A stretch of DNA of 42,914 nt from Anaerolinea thermophila (GTDB taxonomy: Bacteria; Chloroflexota; Anaerolineae; Anaerolineales; Villigracilaceae). Numbering within the stretch: the first letter of the stretch is position 1; each line of letters begins with the position of its first letter. The DNA lies in the NCBI GenBank assembly GCA_020722345.1, contig DYKZ01000004.1, positions 1 to 42,914 on the forward strand, in the 5' to 3' direction. This document shows, piece after piece, positions 32,002-42,914 of the stretch. Below the pieces are notes generated by a model. The model was not told the DNA's origin. It searched no databases and saw nothing but the letters and a program-made list of their open reading frames with translations. Made by a program: the position numbers and the translations under genes.

Positions 32002-32232
32002 ATGGACACAGAAGGTCGAAGTCTTTCGGCATTGGTAAAAGAGATACGACGTCAGCTTTCCTTGAGTCAGGAAGACCTGGCCCGGCAGCTCGGCGTCAGC
32101 TATGCGACCGTCAACCGATGGGAGAACGGTCTGTCCAAGCCTTCCAAGCTCGCAAAAGCCCAACTGGAGAGCTTTTGTAAGAAGATGACCAGTCAGGGCA
32201 AGTTGACACTTCCAGAGGGTGAGCGCAGATGA
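32002..32232 (+). CDS. Xre-family transcriptional regulator of the BREX operon
   Basis: Protein of 76 residues consisting almost only of a Cro/C1-type HTH: LVKEIRRQLSLSQEDLARQL then GVSYATVNRWENGLSKPSKLAKAQLESF. The ATG at 32002 lies seven bases after AGAGGTG; the track's GTG at 31993 overlaps this ribosome site and is less likely. Its stop overlaps the brxE start (ATGA). As the first gene of the operon, close to an imperfect dyad in the promoter, it most likely regulates BREX expression. Other BREX loci use different regulators (for example WYL proteins), so this one is an alternative in the same place. The regulatory role is inferred from position. Confidence 0.8.
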   Translation: MDTEGRSLSALVKEIRRQLSLSQEDLARQLGVSYATVNRWENGLSKPSKLAKAQLESFCKKMTSQGKLTLPEGERR

Positions 32233-32783
32233 CGAGAGAACACGAAAAGCAAAAACCGCCGTTGCCTCTTCTTGTTTTCCGCCTTCGCGCTTTGGTCCTC
32301 GCTCTCGGAGAGTCGACGGCCCCCGCGTGGTGGAAAACCGAGTTCATGAACGAGACCGGGTTGAGATTCCTGGAGCGGATTTATCCGAGGACATCATTTC
32401 AGGCCGCAATCCACGCCGCCGGGAAAGCCGCGTCAGACGCTCATGACCGCGCCGTCGGACGCGTCGGTGTGTACCACCTCTTCAGGTTACCCGAATCCCT
32501 GGAATCCGAACTCCATCGAATGCCTCCGGACCCGGCCGATGATTTCTTCCCGACATTGCGCAACGCCTTAGGGCGGCCGGGGGAGCTGATGAAATTGCTC
32601 GCACCGATGTGCGGCGGCGAGGGAGCGGACGCCGCTCCGGGAGCAAGAAAGATCGGCACCGACAAGGACATTATGACAACGGCGGGGATCAGGAAAACCG
32701 CCGCTGTTTACCATACGGCGTTTGCTCGGAATAAACCCGGCTTCCCCTATTTCACGGCCGTAACGGACGGAGGCCGTGGATGA
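32229..32783 (+). CDS. brxE: BrxE-like BREX protein
   Basis: Protein of 184 residues. The central segment ESTAPAWWKTEFMNETGLRFLERIYPRTSFQAAIHAAGKAASDAHDRAVGRVGVYHLFRLPESLE has the pattern of the BrxE family, a small component found in BREX type 6 and related loci. The biochemical role is unknown. The ATG overlaps the regulator stop and the stop overlaps the brxA start (ATGA at 32780), so translation is coupled. Identity rests on the recognised motif and the position directly before brxA. Confidence 0.8.
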   Translation: MTREHEKQKPPLPLLVFRLRALVLALGESTAPAWWKTEFMNETGLRFLERIYPRTSFQAAIHAAGKAASDAHDRAVGRVGVYHLFRLPESLESELHRMPPDPADDFFPTLRNALGRPGELMKLLAPMCGGEGADAAPGARKIGTDKDIMTTAGIRKTAAVYHTAFARNKPGFPYFTAVTDGGRG

Positions 32784-33586
32784 CCATGACCATGGATAAA
32801 GAAGTACAGCGGAAATACTCGACCGCGATCAGCAAGGGTGCCGGAATGATTGAAGAGACCCGGCGTCTCCTCGAACAATGGCGTCCGGATGAACCGCTCG
32901 ATGACTTCACGCGCAGGGTCCAGGCTGAAGGGCTTCTCGGCAACTCCACCGCCTACAGAACCCGCGACGTCGTCAGGAGGGTGTTTGCACCGCGGTTCTT
33001 GAGACCGAGCGACAAGCCCGCACGGATTCTTCAAAGAGTGCTTGCATCAGGCCTGCCGGGGCGTGTTTTCACCGAACTCCTGTTCGTGTTTGCGGCGCGT
33101 CAGGACCCCCTGGTCTATGACTTCACGATACGTGAATACTGGCCCGCAGCCCGCAGGGGAAGACCCGTCATGGACACGGACCCGATGCTCTCCTTCCTGT
33201 CGGAAGCACATTACGACGGTCGGTTGGACAACCAGTGGTCGGAGAAGGTGTCGGTGCGCATCGCCCGCTGCGTTCTCGGTCTCCTGCGGGATGTCGGATT
33301 CCTCCGCGAAGTCGTCCGGGGCCGTAGGGAGATAGTCAACTACCGCATGTCGGACGAAGGGGCCGCGATCTTGGCCCGGGAACTCAATGAAGCGGGCGTG
33401 ACGGATTCTTCTCTGTGCGATCATCCCGATTGGGGGCTGTTTGGAATGACACCTTCCGAGGTAGTGGAGCGGCTGGACGGGATCGGGGAACACCGCGGGG
33501 TGATCGTTCAGCGCGCCGGTTCGGTCGTGCATTTCACCTGGGTCGTCAAATCCATTGAGGAGCTGATCGATGTACTCACTCGATAA
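32780..33586 (+). CDS. brxA: BrxA (DUF1819) BREX protein
   Basis: Protein of 268 residues, a small helical and winged-helix-like protein expected to bind DNA. Its opening KYSTAISKGAGMIEETRRLLEQWRP and the LLGNSTAYRTRDVVRRVFAPRFL block match the DUF1819/BrxA pattern, followed by the LLFVFAARQDPLVYDFTIREYW segment. A GGAGG site lies six bases before the ATG at 32780. Family knowledge: BrxA is a conserved core BREX component, and the homologue known structurally resembles NusB-type proteins. The gene overlaps brxB by 17 bases. Confidence 0.88.
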   Translation: MTMTMDKEVQRKYSTAISKGAGMIEETRRLLEQWRPDEPLDDFTRRVQAEGLLGNSTAYRTRDVVRRVFAPRFLRPSDKPARILQRVLASGLPGRVFTELLFVFAARQDPLVYDFTIREYWPAARRGRPVMDTDPMLSFLSEAHYDGRLDNQWSEKVSVRIARCVLGLLRDVGFLREVVRGRREIVNYRMSDEGAAILARELNEAGVTDSSLCDHPDWGLFGMTPSEVVERLDGIGEHRGVIVQRAGSVVHFTWVVKSIEELIDVLTR

Positions 33587-34136
33587 CGCATTCAACGAAC
33601 TGCTCGACAAAATCCGAGACCCCGACGCGCTCAACCCGGCCAAGAGCGACCCGGTTTTTTATTTCGCCTATCCGCCGGAATTGATGCTCGATCTTAAGAA
33701 GCATCTGCCGCGATGGACATCCAAGATAAAGGAGGCGGGCTTCGAAGTCCGCCGCGTTTCCCTTGCGGACATTCTTTGGGAAACGGTCGACAAGTCCGGC
33801 AGATGGGATATTTGGCTTGAACTGGAGGCCGACGCCGAGGCGGATCAGATTAATGAAGCGGTCCGCGACGTCCTCCGCCAGGGGAACACTCTGGTGGACC
33901 GGGTGGCGGAAGTGATCGAGTCGACCCCCGAAGGCACCGTCGTGCTGCTCACCGAGGCCGAGCTGCTTCACCCCTATTTCCGTACACGGACCATCGAGAG
34001 CCGATTGCACGACAAGGTCAAGACGCCGACGGTGATTTTCTATCCCGGCAGGCGGTCCGGCCAGTACGGTCTCCATTTCCTCGATTTTTACCCGGTCGAC
34101 GGCAACTACCGGTCGACGTTGCTTGGAGGTCTATGA
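33570..34136 (+). CDS. brxB: BrxB (DUF1788) BREX protein
   Basis: Protein of 188 residues with the DUF1788 pattern: LDNAFNELLDKIRDPDALNPAKSDPVFYFAYPPE at the start, LPRWTSKIKEAGFEVRRVSLADILWE in the middle, and TPTVIFYPGRRSGQYGLHFLDFYPVDGNYRS at the C-terminus, which has the Y-x-G-x-x-x-x-F element. A core BREX component of unknown exact activity. The ATG at 33570 has GAGGAG upstream and lies inside the end of brxA. Its stop overlaps the brxC start. Confidence 0.93.
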   Translation: MYSLDNAFNELLDKIRDPDALNPAKSDPVFYFAYPPELMLDLKKHLPRWTSKIKEAGFEVRRVSLADILWETVDKSGRWDIWLELEADAEADQINEAVRDVLRQGNTLVDRVAEVIESTPEGTVVLLTEAELLHPYFRTRTIESRLHDKVKTPTVIFYPGRRSGQYGLHFLDFYPVDGNYRSTLLGGL

Positions 34137-37100
34137 TGAGCGGAACGATTCGACAGGTATTTTCGCCCCGGCGGCCCATCGACCGGACCATTGAGAAAGT
34201 CATCGACTATTACGCCCAGGAGGAGGACCGCCTGGCGCGTGAGGTCGCCGAATACGAGGTTACGGACAATATCGAGTCCTGCTTCCGCAAGTTCCTCGAC
34301 GTTTTCGGCGAAGGCGTCAGGGGCGGTCAGGTGACCGAGGTCGGCATCTGGGTCTCCGGCTTTTACGGCAGCGGCAAGAGCTCGTTCACCAAATACCTCG
34401 GCGCGTCCCTCGATCCGACGCGCACAGTCGGCGGCAAGCCCTTCCTCGATCTTCTCTGCGACCGTTTCCCCCGCAACGAAATCCCGGCCGCACTGCGCAC
34501 CGTCTCCAAGAAACACCCCACGGCGGTGGTGCTGCTTGATCTCGGCGCGGAACAACTCGCCGAAAGCGCCGCCGCCCCGGTCTCCACCGTGCTTTATTGG
34601 AAGGTCCTTCAGTGGGCCGGTTTTTCCAAAGAGAAGAAGACGGCTCAACTCGAGTTCACGCTCGACCGCCACGGGAAGTACGGTGAGTTCAAGGACAAAT
34701 ACCGGCGGCGGTACAAGGGTGCATGGGAGGCAATACACAACGATCCATTGATCGGCGTAGCCCGCGCGGCGGAGATCGTGCCGGAGGTTCTGCCCGATGA
34801 TTTCCCAACGCCGGAGAGTTTCCGCGGCCTGCGCTTCGAGGAAGCCAGGGACGTCCGGGACCTGGCGCGTGAGATCATCGACATCTGCAGGCGCAAGACC
34901 GGGCATGAAAACATTCTGCTCCTTGTGGACGAGGCCGGTCAGTACGTCGCCCCCCGCGGCGAGTTGATCCTCAACCTCGACGGGCTGGCCCGCAATTTCA
35001 AGGAGCTCGGCAAAGGCAAGGTCTGGATCGCCGCCACCGGCCAACAGACTTTGAGCGAAATCGTCGAAAAGGCCGCGCACAACTCCGCGGAGCTCAACAA
35101 GCTGCGGGATCGTTTCCCGATTTCCATCCATCTCGACGCGAGCGACATCCGTGAGATCACACACCGGCGTCTGCTCGACAAATCCGAGGAGGGGCGGAAG
35201 AAACTGGAAGCCCTGTTCAAGGAGCACGGCCAATCCACGGTCACCCACACCCGCCTCTCCGGTACGGCCCTGTTCAAGGGCGACCCCGATTCGGGAACTT
35301 TCACGCGCCTCTATCCGTTCCTGCCGCAGCACTTCGATCTTCTGCTGGAACTCATCCGGACCCTCGCCCGATCCACCGGCGGCATCGGTCTGCGGTCGGC
35401 GATCCGCGTCATCCAGGACGTGCTGGTGGACAAGAGCCGTGTCCTCGGTGCCGACGCCGTCAAGCTCGCCGACCGGGAGATCGGCGCGCTCGCCTGCGTG
35501 GACGATTTCTACGACACCCTCCGCGCGGACATCGCCAAGGTCCTGCCCCATGTCATCGGCGGAGTGGAGAAGACGGCGAAGATCTTCGGGGTTGACTCCC
35601 TCGAAACACGCACGGCCAAGGCGGTCGCCGCCCTTCAACCCGTGGAGACCTTCCCCCGTACCGCGGAGAATCTTGCCGCTCTGCTCTATCGAAAAATCGG
35701 GTCTCCCGGGCTGCTTGACCAAGTGCGGGAGGCTCTCCGGAAAATCGCATCCGAAAAGGAATGCGGACTTATCGAGGACCCGCAGGCGGGCGGCTGGGTC
35801 TTTCTGAGCGACGCCGTCAAACCGATCCGCGACAAGCGCAACAGCTATGCGCCGACCTCAGGCGAATGCGCCCGGGCGAGGATCGACGTGCTCAAACAAG
35901 GCACGGCGGACCATGCCATGTTCCGGGTGCAGCCCGCCGCGAGGCTGGAGAACATCAAGGAAGTCAGGTCATCGGTCAAACTCGGCCGAACGCCGGTCGT
36001 AGGCGGCTCTGAAGATGTCGAGCTGCGTCTGGAATTCGTCGATCCGGCCCTCTGGGACGGCAAGCGGGCTGAATTCCTGGTCTCCACCAATACGCAGGTG
36101 GAGCTGAAGAACACTGTGGTCCTCCTGTTGAAAAACGACGACACCGTGGAGGAACTCCTTCCCGAAATCGTGCGCTCGGAAAAAGTTCTCGGCGACATCG
36201 ACGAGCGGGCGGCGGATCACGTTGTGGCCCAGTATCTGCGCGCCGAACGCCGGGCGGCCGAGCGCTGCCGTGAGCGGACGGCCGCCGCAATGGAAAAGGC
36301 GATGCTGGAAGGCGTCTTCATCTTCCGCGGCAAGCCGACCCCCGTCCGTGAAGCCGGCGAGACCCTGGACGCGGCTGTACGCTCGGTCCTGGCCGGAGCC
36401 GTCAAGGAAGTCTTCCCCCATTTCCATCTGGCCCCGATCCGGCCCTCTATGGACGCGGCCGCGAAGTTCCTCGGCGTGGAGCGCATGGACCGCATCACAA
36501 AGGACCTCGACCCTCTCGGCCTTGTGGTCAAAAGCAAGGGCGCTCCTCGAGTGGACACCGCGGCCCCGGTGCTCGCGGAGGTCATCAGGGTGTTCCGGAC
36601 CAAGACCGCCGAGTCCGGTTCCGGAAGGCTCCAGGGTTCCTATCTTCAGGATTTGTTTTCCGCGCCGCCCTATGGATGGACCAAAGACACCGTGCGGTAC
36701 CTGTTCGCGGCTCTCCTTCGCGCCGGAGAGATCGAGTTCCACGTCCCGGGCGCGGGCGGACCAGTGCGCACCGCCGGACCCCAGGCCGTGGAAGCCGTCA
36801 AGAGCACGGTCTCATTCAATAGAATCGGTATATCGTCCCGCGACGCCAAGTTGCCCCCCGAAGCTCTGGACAGGGCCGCCCGGCGTCTGGAAACCCTATT
36901 CGGCGACGAAGTCCTGCCGTTGGAAGACCACATCAGCCGCTCCGTCCGGCTGCACGTTCCCGACCTTCTGGAAAAACTCGGGGCTTTGCCCGACCGTCTG
37001 CGTCTCCTGAGCCTTCCCGGCGAGAGCCGTTGCCGGCGCCTGCTGGCCGACGCGGCCGATCTGCTGAAGGGCGACGCCGGCGGAGCTGCTTCGGTCCTCG

Positions 37101-37818
37101 GCGGTGTGGAATGTGCGCTGCCCGACGAGATCACCTGGGCCAAGGCTGTTTTCGACGCCCTCGAGTCCGGTGCGGAGGCCGACGTACGGAACGCCCGGTC
37201 GGTGCTGGATTCCTCGGCCGACCTGGAACGGCTCTTCCCCGGTTCCGTGAACGACCTCCTGAGCGACGAAGACAGGAGCGCGGCGGAGGAAGTGCTGTCG
37301 AGCGAAAGGTTCTTCGAACGGCTGCCCGAGCTGCGGGGCTTGGTCAGATCCGCCGTGGACCGCACGGAGAAGAGATATGCGGTCGACCGCGCCGCGTATG
37401 AAGACGACCTCAAGAAAGCCCTCACCGGGCTCGAAACGGAACCGGACTGGACGAAACTGCTGGACGAGGACCGCGGGGAGATCGCGGCCAAGCTTACATG
37501 CGATCTGCCGCCGACGGCCGAGAACGGCGACCCCGTAAGGCTGCTGCAGACCCTGTTGGTGCGCCGGCGGACCCTGCCGGGTTTGATCGAAGAGCTGAGA
37601 GCGGAAATCAAACGGAGACGCCCGGCCGAGCCAGAACCCGAACCGGTTCCCGAAGAGGGCGGCGAGCCGCCGGTCGAGGAGATCGTCGAAGCCGACGCTC
37701 TGGTGGAACCCGCCGTGATCACCACGGCGGCGGATTTGGATTCGTGGCTGGCGGGCATTCGGGAGAAGCTGGCCGGACTGTTGAAATCGAACAAGCGGAT
37801 ACGGATCAAGGGGCGCTC

Positions 37819-37822
<4 letters not shown>
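34136..37822 (+). CDS. brxC: BrxC, BREX AAA-type P-loop ATPase
   Basis: Protein of about 1228 residues, the typical length of BrxC. The opening (IRQVFSPRRPIDRTIEKVIDYYAQEEDRL) and the region LFRKFLDVF-like SCFRKFLDVFGEG match the family. Walker A is GFYGSGKSSFTKYLG (around residue 80) and Walker B lies in ENILLLVDEAGQYVA. The C-terminal half is long and helical, ending in a charged proline-rich linker and a conserved tail (TAADLDSWLAGIREKLAGLL). The start was set at the ATG at 34136, six bases after GGAGGT; the ATG at 34133 is the track start and is only three bases away from it. The stop overlaps pglX (ATGA at 37819). Confidence 0.95.
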
Positions 37823-39857
<2,035 letters not shown>

Positions 39858-39861
<4 letters not shown>

Positions 39862-41540
39862 GGATCAAGCACATCGAAATAGAAAACTACCGTTCCATCA
39901 AGACGCTTGAATTAGACGTCCCTCAGGTCTGTGCCTTCGTGGGTCCGAATAACGCCGGAAAGAGCAATATTCTCACTGCAATTTACAAAGTGCTCGGTCG
40001 GGACTGGGTCACCGTCAACTCATTCGATCTTGACGACATCCACTGGCGCAACCCGGAAGCGGATATGAGAATAACCGTCACCTTCGACCCGCCCGTGGAG
40101 TACCGGCGCTTCAAACAAGCCGATCCGGTCAAGATACCAACGTTCTCCTTTGAATATACCCGATACAAGGTGGGGGAAAGCAAGGGAAAGCGAAGGCTGG
40201 AACAGAAATGCCTGGCACAAGACGGCAAGCCTCCGATGGTCTTGAAGAAGGCCCCTAAGAAAGGTGAAAAACATGAGTTTGAACCTCTGGTCAACATCCC
40301 GTCGGAAATCCGCGAGAGCGTTCCCCTGATTTATATCGGGACCAACCGCTCTTTGAAGGAGCAGCTCCCTTCAGCCCGTTATTCTCTGCTTCGACAACTT
40401 CTTGAGGATGTCAATCGTGACCTTCATGATCCTTCCCGGACCGTCACTGTCCCGGACGGCGAGGAGTCTGAAAGGCCCATGCCAAGGGCCGCTCGTTTCA
40501 GGGAACTCATGGAGAACGCCATGGAACTTCTGCGCACCGAATCGTTCGTTCAACTTGAGCAATCCATCAAAGAAAACGCCCTCCGCCAACTTGGTTTCGA
40601 TCCGGCGGTGGACGGCGACAACCTTGATCTTTACTTCTCTCCGTTCGACACGATGGACTTCTACAAAGCGCTCGACCTACGTGTGCGCGAGGGAGATTTC
40701 ACCATCAGCGCGACCGAACTCGGTGAAGGAATTCAAAACGCCTTGGTCCTGGCGATCCTTCAAGCGTTTGAAGCGCGCCGCAAGCAAGGCGCGATCCTAT
40801 TGATCGAAGAGCCGGAGATGTTCCTCCATCCGCAGATGCAACGCTCGCTCTACAAGACGCTCCGTGAAATCGGGAAGACCAATCAAGTCATTTACACCAC
40901 TCATTCTCCCCATTTCGTCGCCGTTCCGTATTATGACCAGGTGGCACTGGTTAGAAAGAACGATAACGGCACATGTGCAACGCTTTCGGATCTTCCGATG
41001 GATGATAAGCGGAAAGAGAAACTTTTGAAGGAACTCGATCCGGAACGGAATGAGTTGTTTTTCGCAACGCGGGTCCTCTTTGTCGAAGGGGATACGGAGA
41101 AACTCGCCTTTCCGGAATACGCACGTCGCTTGGGCCTCGACTTGGACAAGGCGGGCGCTTCCATCGTCGAGGTCGGCGGTAAGCGAAACCTGATCGAATT
41201 CTGTCGGATCGCAAGGTCCTTCAATATACCATTCGGCGTCGTCTATGACGAAGATTCACCGGAAATCAAAGACAAGAAAGAAGAAACGAATTACAACACG
41301 GAGCTGGACGCCCTCGGTGTCGATGGGAACCATTCGTGGCGCTTTACGAAAACTTATGAGGATGAATTAAAGACCGCAGTCGGCGGCGACACCGAATATC
41401 AGCGGATGTGTCAGAAGTATCCCAACACCGGCAAGCCGACGAGGGCCCGGCTCATCGCGGCCGATCCGACTACTGTTGTTCCTAAGAAAGTGAATGACAT
41501 CCTCATATGGCTGTCCGGGACCAAGGAGGCAGGCCTATGA
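39858..41540 (+). CDS. OLD-family ATPase/TOPRIM nuclease, nested inside pglX
   Basis: Protein of 560 residues, an ATP-dependent endonuclease of the OLD family. The N-terminal ABC-type ATPase has Walker A FVGPNNAGKSNILTAIYK, Q/signature-like ELGEGIQNALVLAILQAFEARR, Walker B ILLIEEPEMFLHP, and the switch His TTHSPHFV. The C-terminal TOPRIM part has VLFVEGDTEKLAFPEYARRLGL (catalytic Glu) and VVYDEDSPEI (acidic pair). The ATG at 39858 lies seven bases after GGAGG, inside the last codons of the pglX N-half. Base composition is visibly more A/T-rich than brxC or pglX-N. The track ORF (39741) starts too early. It is similar in type to nucleases of other defence systems, such as GajA. Its partner or target is not known. 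Confidence 0.93.
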
Positions 41541-42914
41541 CAAACACCCTCTTCATCCGCCTGCTCCACCATGAGGACAAGGGCGCGGCGCTGGCCGGGC
41601 GTATAACGGCGTTGCGCGAGGGCCGAGGCGACGGCGATGTCTATGCCGTCAATCCTGATTCCTTTCGGCAGGTGCCCAACACGCCGTTTTGCTATTGGGT
41701 GAGCGGACGCATCCGGCGGCTGTTCAAAGAACTGCCGCCCTTTGAAAGCGAAGGCCGGACTGTGAAACAGGGGTTGGCCACGGCCGACGATTTCCGCTTC
41801 GTGCGCGCCTGGTGGGAGGTGCCGGCGGAGAGGATTCTTGACGGTGGGCGGTATGCGGCAGGCGGTGAGCAGAAGGATGGGGAAGAAAAGTGGACCGAGG
41901 AGCGGATTCGGGATTTTCAGGCCTGGTGCCGGCGAAGAACCTACGAAGGCAAACGCTGGGTCCCCTTCGCCAAGGGCGGCGAATACTCCCCCTACTACGC
42001 CGACATCCACCTCGTCGTGAATTGGGCGAAGGAAGGGGCGGAGATACGGAACAACCTTAATGATAAAGGCGGTATTCGCTCAAATGTATGGATGCTCCGT
42101 GATACTGCTACGAACTACTTTTTCCGCCCCGGGCTGACGTGGCCGTTGCGCACGCAGCAATTTGGCACGCGCTCATTACCAGCGAGTTGCATTTTTGGAC
42201 ACAAGGGACCGGCAGCCTTCACGTCAACCGGCGATAACGGAGCACTGCTTTCATTGCTTTCACTCATGTTGTCCCGTCCTTTCGACATGCTGGTCGAGTT
42301 GAGTTTGAATGCCGCGGACAAGACCGCGCGCTCGTTCGAGGTCGGCATCCTCCAAGGAGTGCCTATCCCAGAGCTTACGCAGAATGGGCAGGCACGGCTG
42401 GCGAGATCGGCCCAGAGCACCTGGTCACTCAAGCGTTCTCTCGATTTGTTCGAGGAAGTCTCTCATGCCTGCACCCTACCGGCACTTCTTCAGGTTCAAG
42501 GTGAGACCATTACCGATCGAGCATCGGCCTATGAAAAGCAGGCTGCCGAAACTGAGGCGGGACTACGGAGAATCCAATCCGAGATTGACGAAATCATTTT
42601 CGATCTGTATGGGTTCATCGAGGAGGAGCGGAAGCCTACGGTCGGTAATCGGGGGCTGGTCGTCGCTGAGCAATCCGAAGAAGATGATTCCATTGGAGGG
42701 GAAGAAGCCATCGAAGCCGCGCCCGGTGAGAGCCGACCGCTGATCACCGCCCTTTTCCTTTCTTGGTGTGTCGGCGTTACGTTCGGCCGTTGGGACATCC
42801 GCATCGCCATTGACCCGTCGCTCGCGCCGAAACTTCCCGATCCCTTTGACCCGCTTCCTGTCTGCCCGCCGGGGATGCTGGTCGGGCCGGACGGCCTGCC
42901 GGCCGAACCGAACC
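41537..42914 (+). CDS. pglX: PglX C-terminal half: specificity domain (partial, runs off the window)
   Basis: From ATG 41537 the frame stays open to the end of the window (459 codons seen). It is absent from the ORF track because it has no stop here. The sequence matches the second half of PglX: TNTLFIRLLHHEDKGAALAG, then the hallmark FCYWVSGRIRRLFKELPPFESEG, TVKQGLATADDFRFVRAWWEV, EYSPYYADIHLVVNWAKEG, FFRPGLTWPLRTQQFGTRSLPASCIFGHKGPAAFTS and FEVGILQGVPIPEL. These are the target-recognition part of type IIG-like methyltransferases. An AAGGAGG site lies seven bases before the ATG and the start overlaps the OLD stop (ATGA). This half could pair with the N-half to form an active enzyme. Confidence 0.9.
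   Translation, partial: MTNTLFIRLLHHEDKGAALAGRITALREGRGDGDVYAVNPDSFRQVPNTPFCYWVSGRIRRLFKELPPFESEGRTVKQGLATADDFRFVRAWWEVPAERILDGGRYAAGGEQKDGEEKWTEERIRDFQAWCRRRTYEGKRWVPFAKGGEYSPYYADIHLVVNWAKEGAEIRNNLNDKGGIRSNVWMLRDTATNYFFRPGLTWPLRTQQFGTRSLPASCIFGHKGPAAFTSTGDNGALLSLLSLMLSRPFDMLVELSLNAADKTARSFEVGILQGVPIPELTQNGQARLARSAQSTWSLKRSLDLFEEVSHACTLPALLQVQGETITDRASAYEKQAAETEAGLRRIQSEIDEIIFDLYGFIEEERKPTVGNRGLVVAEQSEEDDSIGGEEAIEAAPGESRPLITALFLSWCVGVTFGRWDIRIAIDPSLAPKLPDPFDPLPVCPPGMLVGPDGLPAEPN

Noticed and set aside
31686-32009. Minus-strand ORF of 107 residues over the BREX promoter
   Set aside because: It has no ribosome site and overlaps the promoter and the cyclotransferase gene end. No family features are seen.
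37498-37818. Extended N-terminus of the PglX ORF in the track
   Set aside because: The extra 107 residues lie within brxC in another frame. The ATG at 37819 with the ATGA overlap gives a normal PglX start.

Overview
The window is GC-rich bacterial DNA with tightly packed genes, mostly on the plus strand, joined by ATGA-type start/stop overlaps and strong GGAGG ribosome binding sites. Some genes start with GTG or TTG. The protein families (contractile phage tail, BREX, Xre/ImmA-PIN, amidoligase) point to a bacterial chromosome, probably a Gram-negative high-GC lineage. Nothing seen here fixes the species. There are no rRNA or tRNA genes, CRISPR arrays, integrases, transposases, or phage head genes (terminase, portal, capsid) in the window.

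Region 1 (1-1560, minus strand) is a toxin-antitoxin-like pair, a PIN-domain ribonuclease and an Xre-HTH/ImmA-type metallopeptidase protein. It is read from a promoter that sits inside a good inverted repeat. Region 2 (about 1650-28717, plus strand) is one long contractile-tail operon. In order it encodes a probable tail-completion protein, sheath, tube, tail assembly chaperone with a clear -1 frameshift site, a 1301-residue tape measure, hub and LysM-like proteins, gpD-like hub, M15 peptidase, small membrane proteins, spike, PAAR tip, gp25-like wedge, gpJ, gpI, and a series of fibre or decoration proteins ending in a beta-propeller protein. It also carries a family 2 glycosyltransferase and a small nucleotide-hydrolase-like protein. 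Because head genes are missing and the tail cluster lies between defence modules, it could be a tailocin or domesticated tail, but head genes may lie to the left of the window.

Region 3 (28931-31885) is a four-gene, overlapping cassette: amidoligase, DUF5049-like protein, class II glutamine amidotransferase, gamma-glutamylcyclotransferase. It looks like a small system for making and breaking amide bonds; its substrate is unknown.

Region 4 (about 31900 to the end) is a BREX phage-defence operon: small Xre regulator, BrxE, BrxA, BrxB, BrxC, and PglX. The presence of BrxE with BrxA/B/C suggests a type 6-like layout; pglZ and the remaining genes would lie to the right of the window. The most striking point in the window is that pglX is not one gene. 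Its methyltransferase half ends at 39861, a complete OLD-family ATPase/TOPRIM nuclease gene follows (39858-41540), and the specificity half of PglX then starts afresh at 41537 and runs off the end. Both seams have the same arrangement of ribosome binding site and ATGA overlap, so all three proteins look translatable. This is a nested nuclease inside a split BREX methyltransferase.
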